Below, in pieces: positions 35,682 to 48,582 of a stretch of 64,000 nt of DNA (within the stretch, counting starts at the first letter, position 1; the number at the start of each line of letters is the position of its first letter). Made by a program: the position numbers and the translations under genes. Source of the stretch: Strigops habroptila (Eukaryota > Chordata > Aves > Psittaciformes > Psittacidae); NCBI RefSeq assembly GCF_004027225.2, contig NC_044277.2, positions 38,916,305 to 38,980,304 on the forward strand, given 5' to 3'. The notes beneath the pieces were generated by a model. That model had not been told where the DNA came from and did not search any database. It worked only from the letters and a program-made list of their open reading frames with translations.

Positions 35682-36854
35682 TACATCCCTTGCCAAACTT
35701 AATTCTAGCTGGGCCTTAGCTTTCCTAACCTGGTCCCTAGCTTCCCGGGCAATGCTCCTATATTCTTCCCAGGCCGCCTGTCCTCGCTTCCACCTTCTAT
35801 AAGCTTCTTTTTTCCCTCTAAGTTTCCTCAGCAGCTCCTTGTCCATCCATGGAGGTCTCCTGGCCCTCCTGCTGCACTTTCTTCTAGTCGGGATGCAACA
35901 CTCTTGAGCACGTAGCAGGTGATCCTTGAATATCAACCAGCAGTCTTGGGCCCCCCTGCCCTCTAGGACTATATCCCATGGAACTTTACTAAGGAGGTTC
36001 CTGAAGAGGCCAAAGTCTGCTTTCTTGAAGTCCAGGGCAGTGAGCTTGCTGCATGCTCTTCTCACTGTCCTGAGGATCTCAAACTCAACCATCTCGTGAT
36101 CACTACAGCCAAGGCTGCCCTGGAGCGTCACATTTCCAACCAGACCCTCCATGTTGGTGAGCACGAGGTCAAGCATGGCACCTCTCCTTGTTGGCTCCTC
36201 TATTGCCTGAAAGAGGAAGTTGTCTTCCACACAATCGAGGAACCTCCTGGATTGCTTGTGCCGGACCGTACCGTCCCTCCAACAGATGTCAGGATGGTTG
36301 AAGTCCCCCATGAGGACAAGGGCCTGCGAGCATGAGGCTGCTCCTATCTGTCTGTAGAGCGCTTCATCTACAGAGTCCTCTTGATCAGGTGGCCTGTAAC
36401 AGATCCCCACTGTAGTGTCCCCCATTGCTGTTTTCCCTTTGATCCTGACCCACAAACACTCTGTTACCTCATCACCCGTCCCCAGACAGAGTTCCATACT
36501 CTTTAGCCTATCACTGACATAAAAGCAACGCCCCCTCCCCGTCTTGCCTGGCCTGTCTTTTCTAAACAGCCTGTAACCTTTCATTCCGACACTTCAGTCA
36601 TAGGAGCCATCCCACCATGTTTCTGTGATACCAATGACGTCATATTCCCGTAGCCTTGCACACATCTCTAATTCTTCTTGCTTGTTCCCCATACTACGGG
36701 CGTTTGTATAGAGGCACCTTAGCTGAGCTCCAAATGAAGCCGACTCAATGGCTGGGGCAGCTGGAACATCTCTACATCGCTCCAAGCACTTATTACAGGT
36801 GCTGGCAACTGACCAGGAATGTTGGGATGGATCAATGCTCCCCTCCCCCAGCAC
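35652..36854 (-). pseudogene. CR1 ORF2 endonuclease domain with a premature stop
   Basis: Minus-strand apurinic-like endonuclease of CR1 ORF2. Blocks in order: 'LRCLYTNARSMGNKQEELE' (N-terminal Asn motif), 'YDVIGITETWWDGS' (catalytic Glu), '[12 protein letters not shown]', '[12 protein letters not shown]' (catalytic Asp/Asn), 'LDLVLTN' and '[13 protein letters not shown]' (catalytic Ser-Asp-His). A TGA at 36,594-36,596 interrupts the frame right after 'WWDGSYD'; the downstream part (35,652-36,584) is in the same frame, so this is a simple nonsense change. After the domain a Lys/Arg-rich linker leads into the frameshifting duplication at 35,638. Confidence 0.93.
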
Positions 36855-36856
36855 AT

Positions 36857-36990
36857 CTAGTTTAAAGCTTTCTTGACTAGCCTGGCAAGCCTCCTACCAA
36901 AACAGCTCTTCCCCTTCTTTGTCAGACCAGCTCCACCAGCCTGCAGTAGACCTGGCCTCCCAAATGGAGCCCCATGTTCTAAATAGCCAT
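36857..36990 (-). pseudogene. CR1 ORF1 C-terminal fragment
   Basis: Minus-strand frame ending with 'GLTKKGKSCFGRRLARLVKKALN' and a TAG at 36,857-36,859. This matches the usual end of avian CR1 ORF1, whose C-terminal half is an SGNH esterase-like domain ending in a 'HLTKRGK...LA.L...ALN' block. The frame stays open to 37,039, but residues before 'GRPGLLQA' are not recognisably ORF1. A short duplication (two copies encoding LEHG) lies there. ORF2 begins a few bases after this stop in another frame, as in intact CR1. The catalytic part of the esterase is missing. Confidence 0.7.
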
Positions 36991-38049
36991 GTTCTAAATT
37001 GTCCTCTGGATTGCCTGTACAGTCAATAGAGAAACACAAGTTGCTTGAGAGAACAATTCACTTTCTTATGAGCAGATAAATGCAATCCAGAGGTTTAACA
37101 CTGCTTCCACTGACTGTAGATAGAGCCTAATTACTGGGAATTACAAAGGTAAGTGAGATGAATCCCCTACAAGCTGTTTCAATGTGAAAAATGTACATGG
37201 ATTTGATACAGCTCTCCAAAATATAATTTGCATCATGAGGTGCCTTGAAATTGGCTGGGGGGTGGTGAATGCAGGTATGTTACTGCATTTTTTAAAAATA
37301 CACAATTATACTTCCTGGAAAAATAAGTGCAAGATCCTTCCCCATTATAAAATATATATGCCTAACTGCCTCTGTAGTATATGAAGCTCTCATTCCTGAC
37401 TGTCTCTTGCTATTCATAAAATGCTTGGCTTTAGGATAAAGCAAGTAAGTGCTATTTGTCTCTGAAATAGTCTTCCATACCTACAAAGCAGTGATGGCCC
37501 GTGGAATCAGTGCTAGGCAATCTGGGAGACGTGTGAAAGGGAGTAAAGAAAAACACTCCTTATAGCTGCAATTAGTCGTGATGCTTTCAAGCAGCTCAAC
37601 CCAACAGCAACTTTCAGCCCAGCTCTTCCCATCCCCCTTCTAATATCTACCCAGACACCACTATGCTCTTCTGCTGTGTGCTGTTCTCATCCCACAGCTC
37701 TCCCACTACAATTTTCATCTGCTATCCTTTAGTGGCAGTGCTGGCAAAGCCCTGTGCTGAACAACTCCCTCTTGGCATGTGGGACCCTCCTCCCAGTGCT
37801 CTGCTTCCCAGCTGCTTTGAAATGATAAAAATTAGAGAGTTGGCTGAACCACACACAAAGAATCCCAGCAATTTGGGGGAGGTCTGAAAGTAGAAAACAT
37901 TTCAACAAAACTGTGCTGCATCTCAAAAGCATATTAAACACAAATAACTTTCCATAACACAACAGCACTGATAGTCTTGCTGAGTTGGTCTTCTCTGCCT
38001 GAGACACATCAGCATCACTTAATATGAATGAGAAAGTTACATGACATCA

Positions 38050-38650
38050 AAATCACACTTTCCAAACTCAGATTCTATTCTGACTGAAGGTGGAATAAAT
38101 CTGAAGTAATTTAATTGCTATAATTATTCTAGGTTCAAGGCAGTGTAAAATAAAGGATAAAATATATTCCAGCAAGCACTGCTAGTCCTCACTTTAACAA
38201 CACATTTTAATTTTATGGAGAATTTTAACTAATGCAATTTAAGGAGGAAGATGGAAGTAGAGTGTGGAAACAAGTCGCTTTCAAACGAATGCATATATAA
38301 TGGCTCCCTGTGAAGCAGCTTGAAAGCAATGCAACTGTTCATCCAGAACAGGGTTATTTTTTTTTAATTTTAGCTAATGTTGATTTAAATACCATTTTAG
38401 TGACTGTGAAAGAAATTTAACACTTGATTCATTTTTATTGTCATTAATTATTCCAATATTTTTTAAGCTTGTTGTGTTAGATTCTGTTGTCATTTACTTT
38501 GTGTATTCCACTAATTTCATTAGCTCCAAAGAAATTGTTCCAGATTTTTGCCAGGATAACTTAGAACATAGGCCTATTATAATTGTCAAAAATCATTAAA
38601 AAGTGCATAATACAATTGTTATTCATGCCTTCTTTTATTTATTCTGAAAA
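38050..38650. promoter_or_regulatory. Enhancer-like AT-rich block (candidate conserved non-coding element)
   Basis: Repeat-free sequence with dense homeodomain-type cores: 'taattgctataatt', 'gtcattaattattcc', 'ctaatttcattag' and 'aaatcattaaaaag'. It has almost no CpG and no open frame. It resembles the conserved enhancers that populate vertebrate gene deserts. The judgement rests on texture and motif density alone. Confidence 0.25.
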
Positions 38651-40599
38651 CAGGAAAAAACTAGCAGCTCCAAGGACCTGAACAGCATGCAAAGCGTGAT
38701 TTAAACACTACTAAAATGCAGGTCTAAATAGGTGACATTAATGTGGTTAATTTTCTCCTTTATTGGGTAAACTGCTGAACAGCCAGCCCAAGAGAAGCCA
38801 TCAGAACAAGTCTGTTCAAAAGACAGTGGGTTAAGGCTTGACCTTCAGCCCTGAAATAACATAATTCCATTAGATTCTTAAAAAATAAAAGGTTAAAACA
38901 TACAAATTCGTAAACAAGGAATGAACACAGCATGTGTTTGAGATGTGTCTGATTCTGCAGCTTGCATTTACAGCTCTGGGACATGTCAGCTGCTGAACTA
39001 GGAGCCTCCTTCGCCTCAGAAAAGATGCTAAGCTGAGCTTCCACAAGTAGGACTTGTTTCCTCAGGAGTAAGTCTTTCCAAAATACCCAGACGGCAACGC
39101 TACCTAAGTAACATTCTAGAGTGATGCTAAATTTGCAAGGTGCCCGCGGCAAGGGTTATGTAGAGAGACATCTGTGTTTCAATGATACCTCACCAATAGA
39201 ATTATCAGCAATAACAAAACAGGAAAAATAATGTTCCCTGATGGATATAGCTTATCGCATCTCTCACTGATACTATATATTGCTGTCCAGTCGTCACTGA
39301 ATTAATATCCTAGATGCAATCTGAACATCCCTATACCCCTCACAAATGAGTGCTGTCTGGTAAAGGCTCAGGATCCAAAGTATGATTAAGTCAGATGGGA
39401 AATGCAATGAGCTCAGTTATGATCACAAAGCTCCAGTGGCTGATTTCAGACTGTGAAACATACCTGACAGGAGGAGACTTTTTCAAAGAGTCAGAAATGT
39501 CCAGCCACAAGTTCAAGTTTACTTGAACTTGCTCAGTAAATCATAGAACACTTGCTAAGCTCATGGCGTCTACATTTGCAGTTTAGAGCTCTTTGATTAT
39601 TCAGTGTATTGGTTAACAGCCACATGACATTCTGGATTTGTAAACCAGAGTTTTGCTGCCATATTGCTTCATAATACATATATATATACACACATGGAGA
39701 TACTTCTCTGACGCAGAGCATATAAAGTAAGACTGAAATTGTGCATTACTGTAAGACAGGTGAAGAACTAACTGAGCCACAGAGTTGGTTGTGGCTCACT
39801 AAAGCAACTCATAACCTAGGCAAACATGGGAGTAACAGTGAAGTGGCAGCTGTCTGTACCAGTGCAGTGAATCCAAGACAGGCAAAGCAGCAGAAGGTAG
39901 GCACAACCACCAGGAACAAACATCTCACCCTTGCTAGAAAGTGAACTGACCAGCTGTTAACATACATTATTTAAAATACATATTTCTGCAGTTGGCAGCT
40001 ATATGGCTACACCATGCATGCTCTAAGGCTTGCCAAGTGCCTGTACCTGCTAATGGGCATAGCTGCAATAAAAAAGGGAAGGCTTCTGCTTCCACCAGCA
40101 GAGTTTTTCTATGCAAGGGGCAATTCTCTGGCAGCCCCTCCAGTAATACCTTAGTGCCAGAGGAACAGGAAAGGGATGGACCTTAAGGAACGCGCTCATG
40201 CAGAGCATCAGTTTGCCCTCAAGTGTGAATCTCTGGGATGTTCCAGTAATCATTAACACAGAACCACTCCAATGCATAAATTAATCTGTCCCACTTCTCT
40301 GACAGGTAGTTTTCAAACGCAGCAAATTTCTGTAGGTATTTGAAGTTCAGCCCTTTCTTGGAAGTAATATTAAATTTAGTCTAGTTCAGCACAGTGTCTT
40401 CAGTGCACAATGCTGTTTGAAGCAGGCTTAATGATACTGCTAGTTTAAATAGTTCATGAAATAATTGCCACAGGTCCCTTTTTCTTTAGGTTTGTTTTCT
40501 GGTCTGACCTCCAGTTATTCAACAGAGATTTATTTCTGTGACTAGATTTCTCCAGCAATTCCATTTCCAATCAAATAGAGCTCTTACACACAGCATTAA

Positions 40600-41110
40600 C
40601 AACAAAGAACCAGTTATGTTGCATAAGGAAAGAAGGAAATTTATTGAACTATGGTAACAAAAAAATATTCAGTTTACCTCTTCAGCCATTTTAGCATCTG
40701 TCTTTACTGATTACATTAATTCACAGCCTGTGATTCTTTTATTTTTGCTAATCCTTCTGCTGCTGGTGAAGGGTTTTAGCATTCACCACAGTACTGGATT
40801 GCTAATGTATCCATCTTTTCACTGTTTTCAATCCACCTCACTTACCAGATGCTTCGGAGGGTATTTCCACTAACAGATTCCATTAGTATTGACTGTTACC
40901 CACATCAAACATTTAATGTGCACTGCCACATTTAATCATGTGTTTGCTTGAACAAGATCCATTATTGTCTTTGCTTGTACTGCAAAGAGCCAGCTTTGTA
41001 AGGTTTCTCACTTCACAGATTATTGAATCTTTTTGATGAACTGTGCTGTTTGTAGGCTAATACAAACAGCAAAATACAAGCTTTTAATTATTAAGAATCT
41101 TGGAGAATTC
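40600..41110. promoter_or_regulatory. Enhancer-like block with a forkhead-type palindrome
   Basis: Repeat-free AT-rich sequence with SOX-like cores near 'gaacaagatccattattgtc' and several ATTA cores. It includes an inverted repeat with arms gctgtttgta (41,045-41,054) and tacaaacagc (41,061-41,070). The arms contain TGTTTGT/ACAAACA, close to a forkhead consensus. No ORF is seen. Regulatory function is inferred. Confidence 0.25.
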
Positions 41111-42054
41111 TGAATGGTACAAGATAAAGGCTTTTCAGTCAGCACTTTGGACTCTTACTTGCTCCAGTATCTCTTGCCTGTCCTGTGGACAAGTCTGAAT
41201 ACACAACAAATGGAAGTATCAGTTACTATCTGTGTAATACATATATACATACATAGAAATCCCTGAAGTACCAGCTAAACCACTTTTGGCTTAGGCAATG
41301 TAGTGCCACAAATTTACACATAGATATTTGCTTTAAGCACTTTCTGGACAAATTCACCTCTGTTTGGCTCCATCACCAGTATGTTAAAGTGCTTGTTAAG
41401 ATTGCATGTAGCCCTCTGGTGATTGTGTTGATGGATGATAGCTTTCTACTGTGGGAAGAGATTGAGTGCCTAGGGCTGAATTCTTTCACGTGTTGGATTT
41501 GGGTTTTTTTGACCATGAAGTTTTGTTCATATGCCAGTATCTTAGTAACAACAGACAGTCTGATTCAAGCAAATTCACTGTTTCGTCCCTGGGAAATTAA
41601 TACAATGTTGACATGCCAGTTTAATCTTCTATTCTACTGCTTTTTGGGGTATAGAAGATCAATTTATTTAGTGCTGTGCACTACAAAGCAACAGCTCCAG
41701 GAGCAATCAGCCCAGAAAAGGTCTGAATTATGTTCCTGTGATAGGGTAAGCAACCATTAAACCAGAAATATAGCACCAGTAACATGTGGCTCTTTGGCAG
41801 ACTGGTAAGTTTGCAACCTGGGGGTTTTACTGTCTTTAAACTAGGGACCAATGATGACAAGGTAAGCTGCAACTTGATGAAATACAGTCCAATACCTTAA
41901 AGTGCATCTGCCAGAAATTAAAAATTCCTGGAAATGATATATTACTGAGGCTATAGTGGAAGAGAAATAAACTGTGTGGGAGACTATACCTGTAAGCAGT
42001 AGGACTGCAGTCACACTTGACAAAGTACTATTTGAATTGTTTGAAGGACAGCAT

Positions 42055-42083
42055 TCATATATACATATATGCATATACACACA
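42055..42083. repeat. Short AT/AC microsatellite-like tract
   Basis: Alternating purine-pyrimidine sequence (catatatacatatatg then catatacacaca). Short and imperfect. Confidence 0.7.
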
Positions 42084-45000
42084 GATTTTGTGCTTAAGTG
42101 AAGATTAGAAACCAAGCATAAGGCTGTATTTCCTTCTGAACACTGCTGGCTCATTCCTTTAAGGATATCTCTCAATATGTGGAAGGGCACTGCTAAAGCT
42201 AAACGGAAGAATAACATGATCTATTTGAACTATTTGTTCCTAGAGGTCAATGTTTAGGATTCAAAGAAAGTGAGAGTTGAATGGCATAGCTAGATAAGCT
42301 TGTCTTCAGGGTACTGCTTTAAAAAAAAACAACTCCCTACCTCTTTGTCATCAGTATCCAAAAATTCAAAGTTATGCTGCAAAGTATATATTGAGAGCCC
42401 AGTTTTGTAGACCCTGTTTGCAAGAGCAGTCATGAGGAAAAAGGTAAGCAGCATCTGTGAGCGGTGCTGGTCTCATGTACATAAGAAAGACAAAAAGCCC
42501 CAGGTATTGATTCCAAGCTGATAAGTTTATGCTCAAACAGGAATATGGTGTATAATGCACTTTTAATATCTAAACACCACTGTCTCCATCTCCTCTTGTT
42601 CAGATTTTCCAGATACCTCTAGAGTCTGGACCCACTTTTTTGGTTGTACTTAGTTTCTAACACACCCTGAAAATTTTGTGTCAGTTTCAACAACACCACA
42701 TGTCTCTGATGTTAATGCAAGAATCTGGCTGGTTAGAGACTTGCTGAGTATGCACTAACTGATCACAGCAAACCTGTATGGAAACTTAAGCAACATCAGC
42801 CACATGAAAACTAGTCTCTCTCCTTCTGAAATGTTTCAGCAAAATGTTTGTCTCACCTTCTAATGACATCTACAAAGAAAAAAGGTTCCCATAAACGCTT
42901 GGGAACAGCACACACTGCTACATTACACTCTTCATCCTTCAGTTAACATCCTCCTCTCTTCCCACTGCTCCTTTTCATCTGCCCAGTCTTACACCTAGAA
43001 AAGTCTTAAAAGCACAAACCAGCAATTACTCTTTCAGTTATGCCTTCCTGAATAGTCCTTAAATCTCACCTGCAACCTCCTAATTTTCCTAATTAAAGTC
43101 ATAAAGCTTTATGATTTAAAACCCATATTCTGCAAATTAAGAATTCTAATCAGGATCATATTAGAAAAATAGTCAGAGATAAACATAAATACTTCTGACA
43201 CAGCCAGGTCTAAAACTAGCATTACTAATATTATTAACAGCAAGGTAAACCAGTGAGGTCTTGATTAGGGGAGTTAAAAGATAAGAAATGAGATTCAGGT
43301 GCGGCTGAAGGGTAAAGCCAAAGGCAACTAATTACCATGAGTTTCAAAATGAGAATTATAACATGATTAAGCTCATGATCTTTTAATCTCACTTCTTCCT
43401 TTGTAAATATATCCTTGCAACTCTTTATAATGAGTATGAAACCCACTGTGGAATACAGAGAAGAGCAGAATGGAAACTTTAGAGCCTCTTCTTTAACCAC
43501 CAACTGGATCTGTCATACTCGTCATCTTCACATCAAAACCCATGGGCACTTACAGAGCTGTGGAGCCATGTTGTGTAATCAGGCCTTCGCAGGGAACATA
43601 GATGGGTATTTCTGATAAGGCACTGCAAACAGGGTCGAAGACATCTATTTGATGACAGTCACATATTTCCACCCAAAGCTCCATCAGCTGTCCATGGAAA
43701 CAGAGTAAAATCCAAACCCATATAACAGCTCTGGATACTGAGCTTCTGGATAGCTAGACCTACAGCTCTTCCAGTTCATAATTGCTATAATGGTGGTCCA
43801 TTTGCACTGGAAATCCTAGTTACTCTAGAAGATCTAGGGCCATCCCATGTGAAGGAGTACTGTAAACTACATGGAATCAGAACAGAGACCTTTGCTAGTG
43901 CAAAGTATTCACTAACCCCCCGCGCAATTTTTATAAAAGAATTCACTTCATGTGTTCAAATGAGCAAGTAAACCCAGAAATATCTCACATGCTAAAGAAA
44001 TCTTTATGATAAGCAAAGACACCAGGCAGTAGCCATCAGACTTATTGCTCTTGGCAAGTTAAAAATGAAACACTGGCATTTCCCCTTTGAAAAGTATGTG
44101 GTGCACAAGCACCAGCTTCTGGCTGCAAACAAATCTTCCTTTCTATTTCTCCTGGCATTAGCCAGCACATGAGCTTGACCTCCAGCCTACTTCAGCAGTC
44201 ATCGTAAGAAAGAGTAAACTAATCAGTGAAGCAATCATGCCAGTTCCTCTATTGCTCCTTCTCAGATATCCCCAGAGTAATTTCTGACTGTGGACTTCTG
44301 CTTGCTGCACCACACAATTCACGCTGGCAGTCCTTACGCTGCCTGAATCTTCCTTGTGCCTGAATTGCCTTATGTGTGAGCCAGCGTTTGCTCCAAACTC
44401 AAGCCAATCTCAATTAATGTGTGAAGACCTGGAAAGCAGAGCTGATATCTGTGCTAATCTGATACACTTAAATTGAGAGTGATACCAGACCTTTAGAGAA
44501 GTGGAATTCAGGCTCAGGAAAGAATTGAATCCATTGTCAATATTTAGAATAAAAGTTCTGTATAACGGGGGCAGGCTTGCTTATAGAAAATATTACTGAT
44601 AAAATAGAAACTTCTGTACACAAACTAAAAATCATTGGATCAGTTTGATGTAATAGTTATGTTTAAGCCATTGTTGCTTACATGAAAGTGAAAACAACAA
44701 AATTATCTCAAATATTTGGCAAGCTAGTACCTGTAGAAATATCACCTCCCCCCCAATAATCTCAGAAATACTCTCATTAATTTTCACAGAACACGAGAAT
44801 GACAATTACATAATATTGATTCATCCACTTTTTGAATGGGAAGGCAATCCCTTCTTAAAATCAATATCCTCTCACTCAAAGTTTTCTTTGCAAGCACCCT
44901 GATGCTACTTTCCAACTGTCAGAATAGCACCAGCAGTGTAAAGATAGAAACTATGAGATATTCAAAGGAGCCAAAGGAAATACAGTGTGCATTTTTCATC

Positions 45001-48000
45001 AAATCTCAGTTCCAGCTGGCTGTCTATTGTCTCTAGGCACAGAGAAATTCAAGGTGAGCACAGACTGGTACACAGCAGCCAAGCAAAATGATTTTGTGCA
45101 GGCTTATTTTAAGATTTCTGCACATAACGACCTTCTCATTAAAGCCAAGACTATCAAGTTTATTACTCAGTTAAGCACAGTCTACGGAATAAAAAAATAA
45201 ACCTTAGAAGTCGTAGATAGTGTATTAACTGTTACACTATTATCCCTGTATATGGCTTCATGCAACATTGTTAGATTTTGCACTAACGGACACTCTGAAT
45301 TGTACATTATATAAGAAATAAATTTTAACTGATATATACAGGACAGACGCTTGTCCTCAGCTTTTGACTAAGAATGTATATAACAATGATATATTATGTA
45401 TGTATATGTATGAATACATGTAGGCACTTGCTGCTCGGATGTTTCTCATCAAGCGCAAAGCATGAGTATCCTGAAGCCAGATGTTAATTTTGAGGGCCGA
45501 GGCCAGGAGTGCTGAAACTAGCCTAGACTTCAAGACTGCCCTATTCAAATTGATTAACTGTGGAAAGACCTGGGTTTTATTACTTCCTTTTGAGGTAACC
45601 ATCTTCAGATGTTCAAAGAGCACAGGCACTTTTATTAAGGGTATTTGCACTCTTTCACAAAGCTGTTTTGGAGCTGCAATAGGAAGCGCAGGAGGCAGTT
45701 TTACAACACAGGACTTCAGAGACAATACTTCAGAGTCCTACAGTGTTCTTGACCCTCACTCCCAGCCCACGGCACAACATGCAATTGCTCGGGACACAGC
45801 AACTTCGACTGCTTAAAAATCAACTCTGCCATCCAAAAGAGCAGTGTAACGCTTGATCTCCATGTCCATGGACAGCTTGTTGAGGGGAAAGCAGGCAGGT
45901 TTGCACTTGCCCCAAGTGAAAGAGCTCAGGTGGGCAGCGCCACCCTGAGACAAAAAACTGCTTTAGCTCTAGCTCAGTACGCTGTCCCAGTTTGCAGGAT
46001 TGCTCTGTGAATATCTGTGCTAGTATAACTGGGGGAAGAAGAGTATGGGACCAGAAATGAGCAGTAGTAGGTGGAAGATGAGGAGCAAAACTCCCATTCA
46101 GCTGTGACTGCCACTGAACTACTGAGTGACCGATAACATTCAGTGTAATTTCTGAAGCTTTCCGCAGTGCTGGAAGCAAGAGAATATGCTATGTTGTTTT
46201 TGGGTGGACAGGAAATCTGTGAATAAACATGACAGCTCTGAGAGGTGCCTCTGTAAACCAGCACGGTGTTAAAATGAAGTTCTGGCCAGCTCAGAGGATT
46301 TTACCACCACAACCCTTTCTCAAAGAGCCTGTTAGAATCCATCAGCAATTAAACCTCTCAGGCAACACATAACAGACTTTTAAAGGACTCTCCACAAACC
46401 TGTGAAATAGGATATTTTACAGCCTTGTACTTAAATAGTCATCTATTCCTTTATAAATTGAATGGGTATTTCACTGTAACAGATATTTCCAATTCATATG
46501 TAAATGCTGTTCTATCTTGATAGCATTTTTACTCACTTCACAGACTTGAAGATTTTGCATTTAAGACCAGAAATGACTATCAGGTCATTTAGTATTATCT
46601 CTTTACCTTGGATTCCTAAACTTTACTCCACACTAAGTAATTTATTTGATCAAAGTGTAGGTTGTGCTCGACAGCTGCCACAAACTTCCTCAATATTCCT
46701 GCAGTTCAGTGTCTTCCCCACTGTTCCATCATTGTCACAGCAGTTTCCTTACTGTGACCTGCAGATTTTTCTGCTTTTTCTGATTTTTGTAACATTCTCC
46801 CAGACTGTTCTGTACAGCTTCAATGCACTTCACCTGTACTGAGTGCTGGGCATTTCCTAAGCTGAAATGCCAGTGTGCCGTGGTTCAGATTCTCCACAGC
46901 CTTGGAGTTCAGGTACCAATGAAATCACATTTAACTCTCAAGCTGTTTACAATTCAAACAAAAGCATTTCTCTGTACAGCATCCAAACCCAAAACAGTTA
47001 CTTAAGCTTTTTGCACCAAGATCAAATATTTAAAAGAAAAATCTCTGCTTATATTTCCTGTGGTTACAGTCTTCTGCATACCACAGAGTTTAGGCTTTAT
47101 CTACAGAGCCTCTTTTTATGTATCACATAAGCTTTTACAGACAAGCTTGCTCTTCTAATCCTCTAAGGGTTCCATGCAAATTCAGCCTTTTCCCTTCTAA
47201 ACTTCTTAATTTCTTACTTATTCAGAAGATATCTCTACACTTGACTTCTTAAACACTTTTTTATTTCCTTGGAGATATAATAATTTATTTGCAGAACCGC
47301 TGTTAATCTCTGTACCTAACTGGCTTATTAACAAATTTGTGACGCAACAAGGTAGTAAAATTCTATCCTTTCCCATTATCCTAACCAAGGTTTGACTGCA
47401 CCCATAAGATGGCAATAGGTCTGGAAAGGGAACGTTAAAGCTTTTGCAGTCAGAGGAGTACTGATCTAATTTATAAACACCATGCCTGTTAAAATTTGTC
47501 CCAAACATTTTGGCAAAACAGCTTTATATCAGATCAAGCAGCAGGTGCCTGTATCAGAATTCCCCAGACCACTCACAGGACCTTTCACGCCCCTTTTCAT
47601 TCCCTTCCCACTCCTTGACTCCTGAGCTCATGGCACCTGGCTGCAGCCGCACTTCACCAAATGGAGGCTTGGACCATGCTCTTTCTTCCTGTCACTTTAC
47701 ATCTGTCTTTCACCCTGAATGCCCCCTCTTGGACCACGCTTTTCTGCCTTCCCTTAGGCTTTTTCCTGAATCAGTTATTGCAGTTAATAATCTTGGCATT
47801 GCCACTAAGCCAGAACCAAGCCCTAGTACAGAGCCAGACTTGCCATAAGCAGCATTCCCTGGATGCAGCTCTGTGCAGTGAGATGCTCATGGGAGAGAGT
47901 AGGGAGGAGGACAAAGCAATCTCTCCTGGCAATCAGACTGTGAGGAGCTTTGCTGCATCGCTGATGACTGAACATCTCAGTATCAGTGCTAAGTGGACCT

Positions 48001-48582
48001 GGAGCAATGCAGAGGGAGGCTCTGAACAGCACGTACCAGGGGACTATGAATGCCTGTGACAGCTCTAGTTTTGGCAGTGTGACCTGCTGTGAGCTCCAGA
48101 AGCTGGATCCTTTCCTGGTGAGGAATACACACATAATTCCCACATGCACTGCAGATTATGGGCCCTTCCCATTTTTTGATTTGGATCCATTTCTTCCCCA
48201 CTAAGGACAAGGAAGTATCAACAACCAAGGAGCACACTGCAATTAGGAAACCTTTGAGAAAAGATGGGCTACAGGAACCTAGGGATTCTTCAGTTCCTAC
48301 AGGATCTCAAGACAGGTCCAGAATCAAGACCAGATAAGAAATTCACTCTCTGGAACCTTTCCTAACATAGTTGTTATCTTCTGGGGATGCAGCCAGGATT
48401 AGGCATTTAACCAACAGAGTGATCTAACAAAACTACCAGGATGCCTCACCTCCAGCAGTGCTCAGGCCTGTTGTCTTCACCATGCTTCAGACCCATCCTG
48501 AAGCTGGTCCCTTAACAACTGTCCCATTTAACCTGTTCCACATACGCTTCAGCATGGCTTCTACTAGCTGACATTTTCATAC

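Larger units (their letters stand above)
33807..37000 (-). mobile_element. Long CR1 LINE copy (ORF1 end plus most of ORF2)
   Basis: A CR1 non-LTR retrotransposon in reverse orientation, about 3.2 kb. The 3' end lies at the left, with about five copies of the TCATAGAA repeat (complement of ATTCTATG) at 33,807-33,850, then the complement of the GGTCCTTTCCAACCC tail. Going right it carries the ORF2 C-terminus, reverse transcriptase, endonuclease and the last part of ORF1. The 5' end is not sharp; recognisable ORF1 stops near 36,990. ORF2 is broken by two nonsense codons and three frame breaks, so the element is not autonomous. The fairly clean sequence indicates a moderately young insertion of the same subfamily as the copy at 59.8 kb. 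Confidence 0.95.
37040..48582. other. Long unique AT-rich intergenic block, no gene seen
   Basis: About 11.5 kb with no recognised gene or transposon. Enhancer-like AT-rich, repeat-free stretches lie at 38.05-38.65 and 40.6-41.1 kb. Short AT/AC microsatellite-like pieces lie at 39,674-39,694 and 42,055-42,083. A perfect 10-bp inverted repeat is at 41,045-41,070. The 47.5-48.24 kb part is GC-richer with overlapping ORFs of 70-130 codons on both strands and no family resemblance. Confidence 0.5.

Noticed and set aside
46504..46842. 112-codon Phe/Leu/Ser-rich plus-strand ORF
   Set aside because: Composition follows a T-rich stretch. There is no splice or start context and no family match.
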